Below, piece by piece: positions 3,863 through 5,239 of a DNA stretch of 5,239 bases (the first letter of the stretch is position 1; every line of letters starts with the position of its first letter). A program made the translations under genes and the position numbers. This DNA is from Clostridiales bacterium (GTDB lineage: Bacteria > Bacillota > Clostridia > Lachnospirales > Lachnospiraceae). The notes under the pieces were generated by a model that saw only the letters and a list, made by a program, of their open reading frames with translations, did not search any database and was not told the DNA's origin. The stretch covers positions 1 to 5,239 of the forward strand of contig JAATEU010000270.1 in assembly GCA_015655565.1 (NCBI GenBank), written 5' to 3'.

Positions 3863-4939
3863 ATGAAAAAAAATATTATTAAATTAGTTAGTTTGTTAAT
3901 GGCAGCTCTTCTTATAACAGGCTGCACCAAAGCACCAGAGAAATCAGAAGAAGGTAATGAAAAAACAAAAATCGTACTTTTATTGAACGGTTATCTGGGG
4001 GATCTTGCCTGGTATGACTGTTCGGCAGCAGGCATCAATGCGATTAAAGAAAAGTATCCGGAGGAAGTGGAGACCAGAATCATCGAAATGACAACGGATA
4101 AATCAAAATATGATTCCATTATTGCAGATACGCTGGCTGAGGATTGGGATATCGTCGCAGCAGGCTCATGGTCTATGATGGAATATATAGAGCAGGCAGC
4201 AAAGGATTATCCGGAAAAGCAGTTCTGGTTTTTTGACGAACCCATGGAAGGCATTGATAATGTTTACAGCATGAGCTACAGTGCAAACGAAGGTTCCTTC
4301 CTTGCGGGCATGGCAGCTGCAAGCGTGTCCGAAACCGGAGTAATAGGCTTTATCGGCGGCGAGGATTCTACTGTTGTAAATGATTCGCTGGTTGGCTTTT
4401 TGGAAGGTGCTGCATATACAAATCCGGACATCAAGGCAATTGTTTCCTACACCGGAAACTGGGATGATTCTGCCAAAGGAAAAGAACTGGCGCTGGTTCA
4501 GTACAATGCAGGTGCGGATGTCGTGTTCCAGCTTGCATCCAATGCGGGCGTAGGCGTCTTTGAGGCTGCCAAAGAGGCCGGCAAGCTGGCAATCGGATCG
4601 GATACGGATCAGTCGGCGCTTTTTAAAGAAAGCGATCCGGAAAAAGCGGCAGTTATCCTGACCAGCTCCCTAAAACAGGTGGATATCTCACTCTTACGTG
4701 CCTATGAGTTGTACAAGGAGGGGAAGGTTCCCTACGGATCGTGTGAATATCTAGGGCTGGACAAGGGGTGTGTCGGCATTGTAGAAAACGATTACTACAA
4801 TGAATATATTTCGAAAGAACAGGCAGAAAAAATAGAACAGGCTAAACAGGATATTATTGACGGCAGTATTAAAGTAACTTCTGCTTATGGCATGTCTTCG
4901 GAAGAATTGAGTACATTTAAACAAAAGTTTATCAAATAA
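3863..4939 (+). CDS. BMP-family substrate-binding lipoprotein of an ABC transporter
   Basis: The 358-residue product starts at ATG 3863, chosen because GGAGG (3853-3857) lies 5 nt upstream and the lipoprotein signal follows at once (MKKNIIKLVSLLMAALLITGC); an in-frame ATG at 3848 would add five residues and has no such site. Cys21 in the lipobox LITGC would be lipid-anchored outside the membrane. After a charged linker (22-35) comes the BMP/PnrA domain: GYLGDLAWYDCSAAG (43-57), GFIGGEDS (162-169), YTGNWDDSAKGKELA (from 196), and GSDTDQ (245-250). BMP proteins typically bind purine nucleosides and deliver them to NupBCP-type permeases. The usual GDxSFND motif at the first ligand-binding loop reads GDLAWYD here, so the exact ligand is uncertain. 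The gene is divergent from the LacI regulator and followed 31 bp later by the ATPase. Confidence 0.92.
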   Translation: MKKNIIKLVSLLMAALLITGCTKAPEKSEEGNEKTKIVLLLNGYLGDLAWYDCSAAGINAIKEKYPEEVETRIIEMTTDKSKYDSIIADTLAEDWDIVAAGSWSMMEYIEQAAKDYPEKQFWFFDEPMEGIDNVYSMSYSANEGSFLAGMAAASVSETGVIGFIGGEDSTVVNDSLVGFLEGAAYTNPDIKAIVSYTGNWDDSAKGKELALVQYNAGADVVFQLASNAGVGVFEAAKEAGKLAIGSDTDQSALFKESDPEKAAVILTSSLKQVDISLLRAYELYKEGKVPYGSCEYLGLDKGCVGIVENDYYNEYISKEQAEKIEQAKQDIIDGSIKVTSAYGMSSEELSTFKQKFIK

Positions 4940-4970
4940 GGAAGATACAGCAGGGAGCAGGTGGTCTTTT

Positions 4971-5239
4971 ATGAGCGAAATACTGAGAGTTGAGCATGTA
5001 GTCAAGGTATATGGAAACGGAGTTATGGCGAATAAGGATATCAATTTCTCGGCAGAAAAGGGTGAAATCCATGCAATATGCGGAGAAAACGGAGCCGGAA
5101 AATCGACCTTGATGAAGATGCTTTACGGTATTGAACAGCCCAGCGAGGGTGATATATTTGTAAAAGGTAAAAAAGTGCAGCTTACATCTTCTGCCAAAGC
5201 CATTGAGCACAGTATCGGGATGGTGCATCAGCATTTTAT
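4971..5239 (+). CDS. ABC transporter ATP-binding protein, partial (NupB/YufO-like)
   Basis: The first 89 codons are present; the gene continues past the window. It starts at ATG 4971 with AGGTGG (4959-4964) 6 nt upstream. Residues 1-36 form the opening strands (ILRVEHVVKVYGNGVMANKDI), residues 38-46 are the Walker A loop GENGAGKST, and 82-89 are the start of the Q-loop (IGMVHQHF, Gln87). The sequence LMKMLYGIEQPSEGDI and the MVHQHF Q-loop are characteristic of the double-domain ATPases (about 500 residues) that serve BMP-type nucleoside transporters. It forms an operon with the lipoprotein gene, and two permease genes would be expected downstream. The Walker B and signature motifs lie outside the window. 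Confidence 0.93.
   Translation, partial: MSEILRVEHVVKVYGNGVMANKDINFSAEKGEIHAICGENGAGKSTLMKMLYGIEQPSEGDIFVKGKKVQLTSSAKAIEHSIGMVHQHF

Noticed and set aside
4751..5234. Minus-strand frames of 97 and 100 codons over the bmp 3' end and ATPase start
   Set aside because: Antisense to well-supported genes; no recognisable domains.
1..5239. CRISPR array, tRNA, rRNA
   Set aside because: No regularly spaced direct repeats of suitable length, and no tRNA cloverleaf or rRNA-like stretch was seen on either strand.

Overview
The window looks like a chromosomal stretch from a Gram-positive anaerobe of the class Clostridia, probably of the gut Lachnospiraceae/Clostridium type. The evidence is moderate to low GC, AGGAGG-type ribosome binding sites, a Maff2 gene and a MobC gene of the kind carried by Tn1549-like conjugative elements, and a Firmicutes-style lipoprotein/ABC transporter operon. 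The species cannot be fixed from the sequence.

Bases 1 to about 2520 are a graveyard of gene fragments. In order they are: a MerR-family regulator with its 19-bp-spacer promoter intact but an internal deletion and a replaced tail; a piece of an integrative element with a Maff2 gene cut off after about 39 residues; a short insertion-sequence-like terminus; a nearly complete mobC on the minus strand with a possible oriT remnant upstream; an unrecognised gene broken by a frameshift; a good promoter with a TetR-type palindrome that now drives a 7-codon stub; a fragment that may come from a RelE/ParE toxin; a very long terminator-like hairpin; the middle of ahpC without its catalytic cysteines; and possibly the first residues of an APS kinase. 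Little here is likely to make a working protein except perhaps MobC.

Bases 2529 to 5239 are intact. A full-length LacI-family regulator on the minus strand is divergent from a BMP-family substrate-binding lipoprotein, followed 31 bp later by the start of its ABC-transporter ATPase, which runs off the window. The ATPase is of the type used for purine-nucleoside uptake (NupB/YufO-like), and permease genes would be expected next. Both divergent promoters are readable. A perfect 16-bp palindrome with a central CG lies in the bmp leader, and a 14/16 match to it sits just downstream of the lacI -10 box. The simple model is that the LacI protein represses itself and the transporter operon through these two sites in response to an imported ligand.

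I found no convincing undescribed system. The best leads are the two-site operator arrangement and unusual leader of the bmp operon, the structured segment upstream of Maff2, and the repeat-rich hairpin at 2084-2168.
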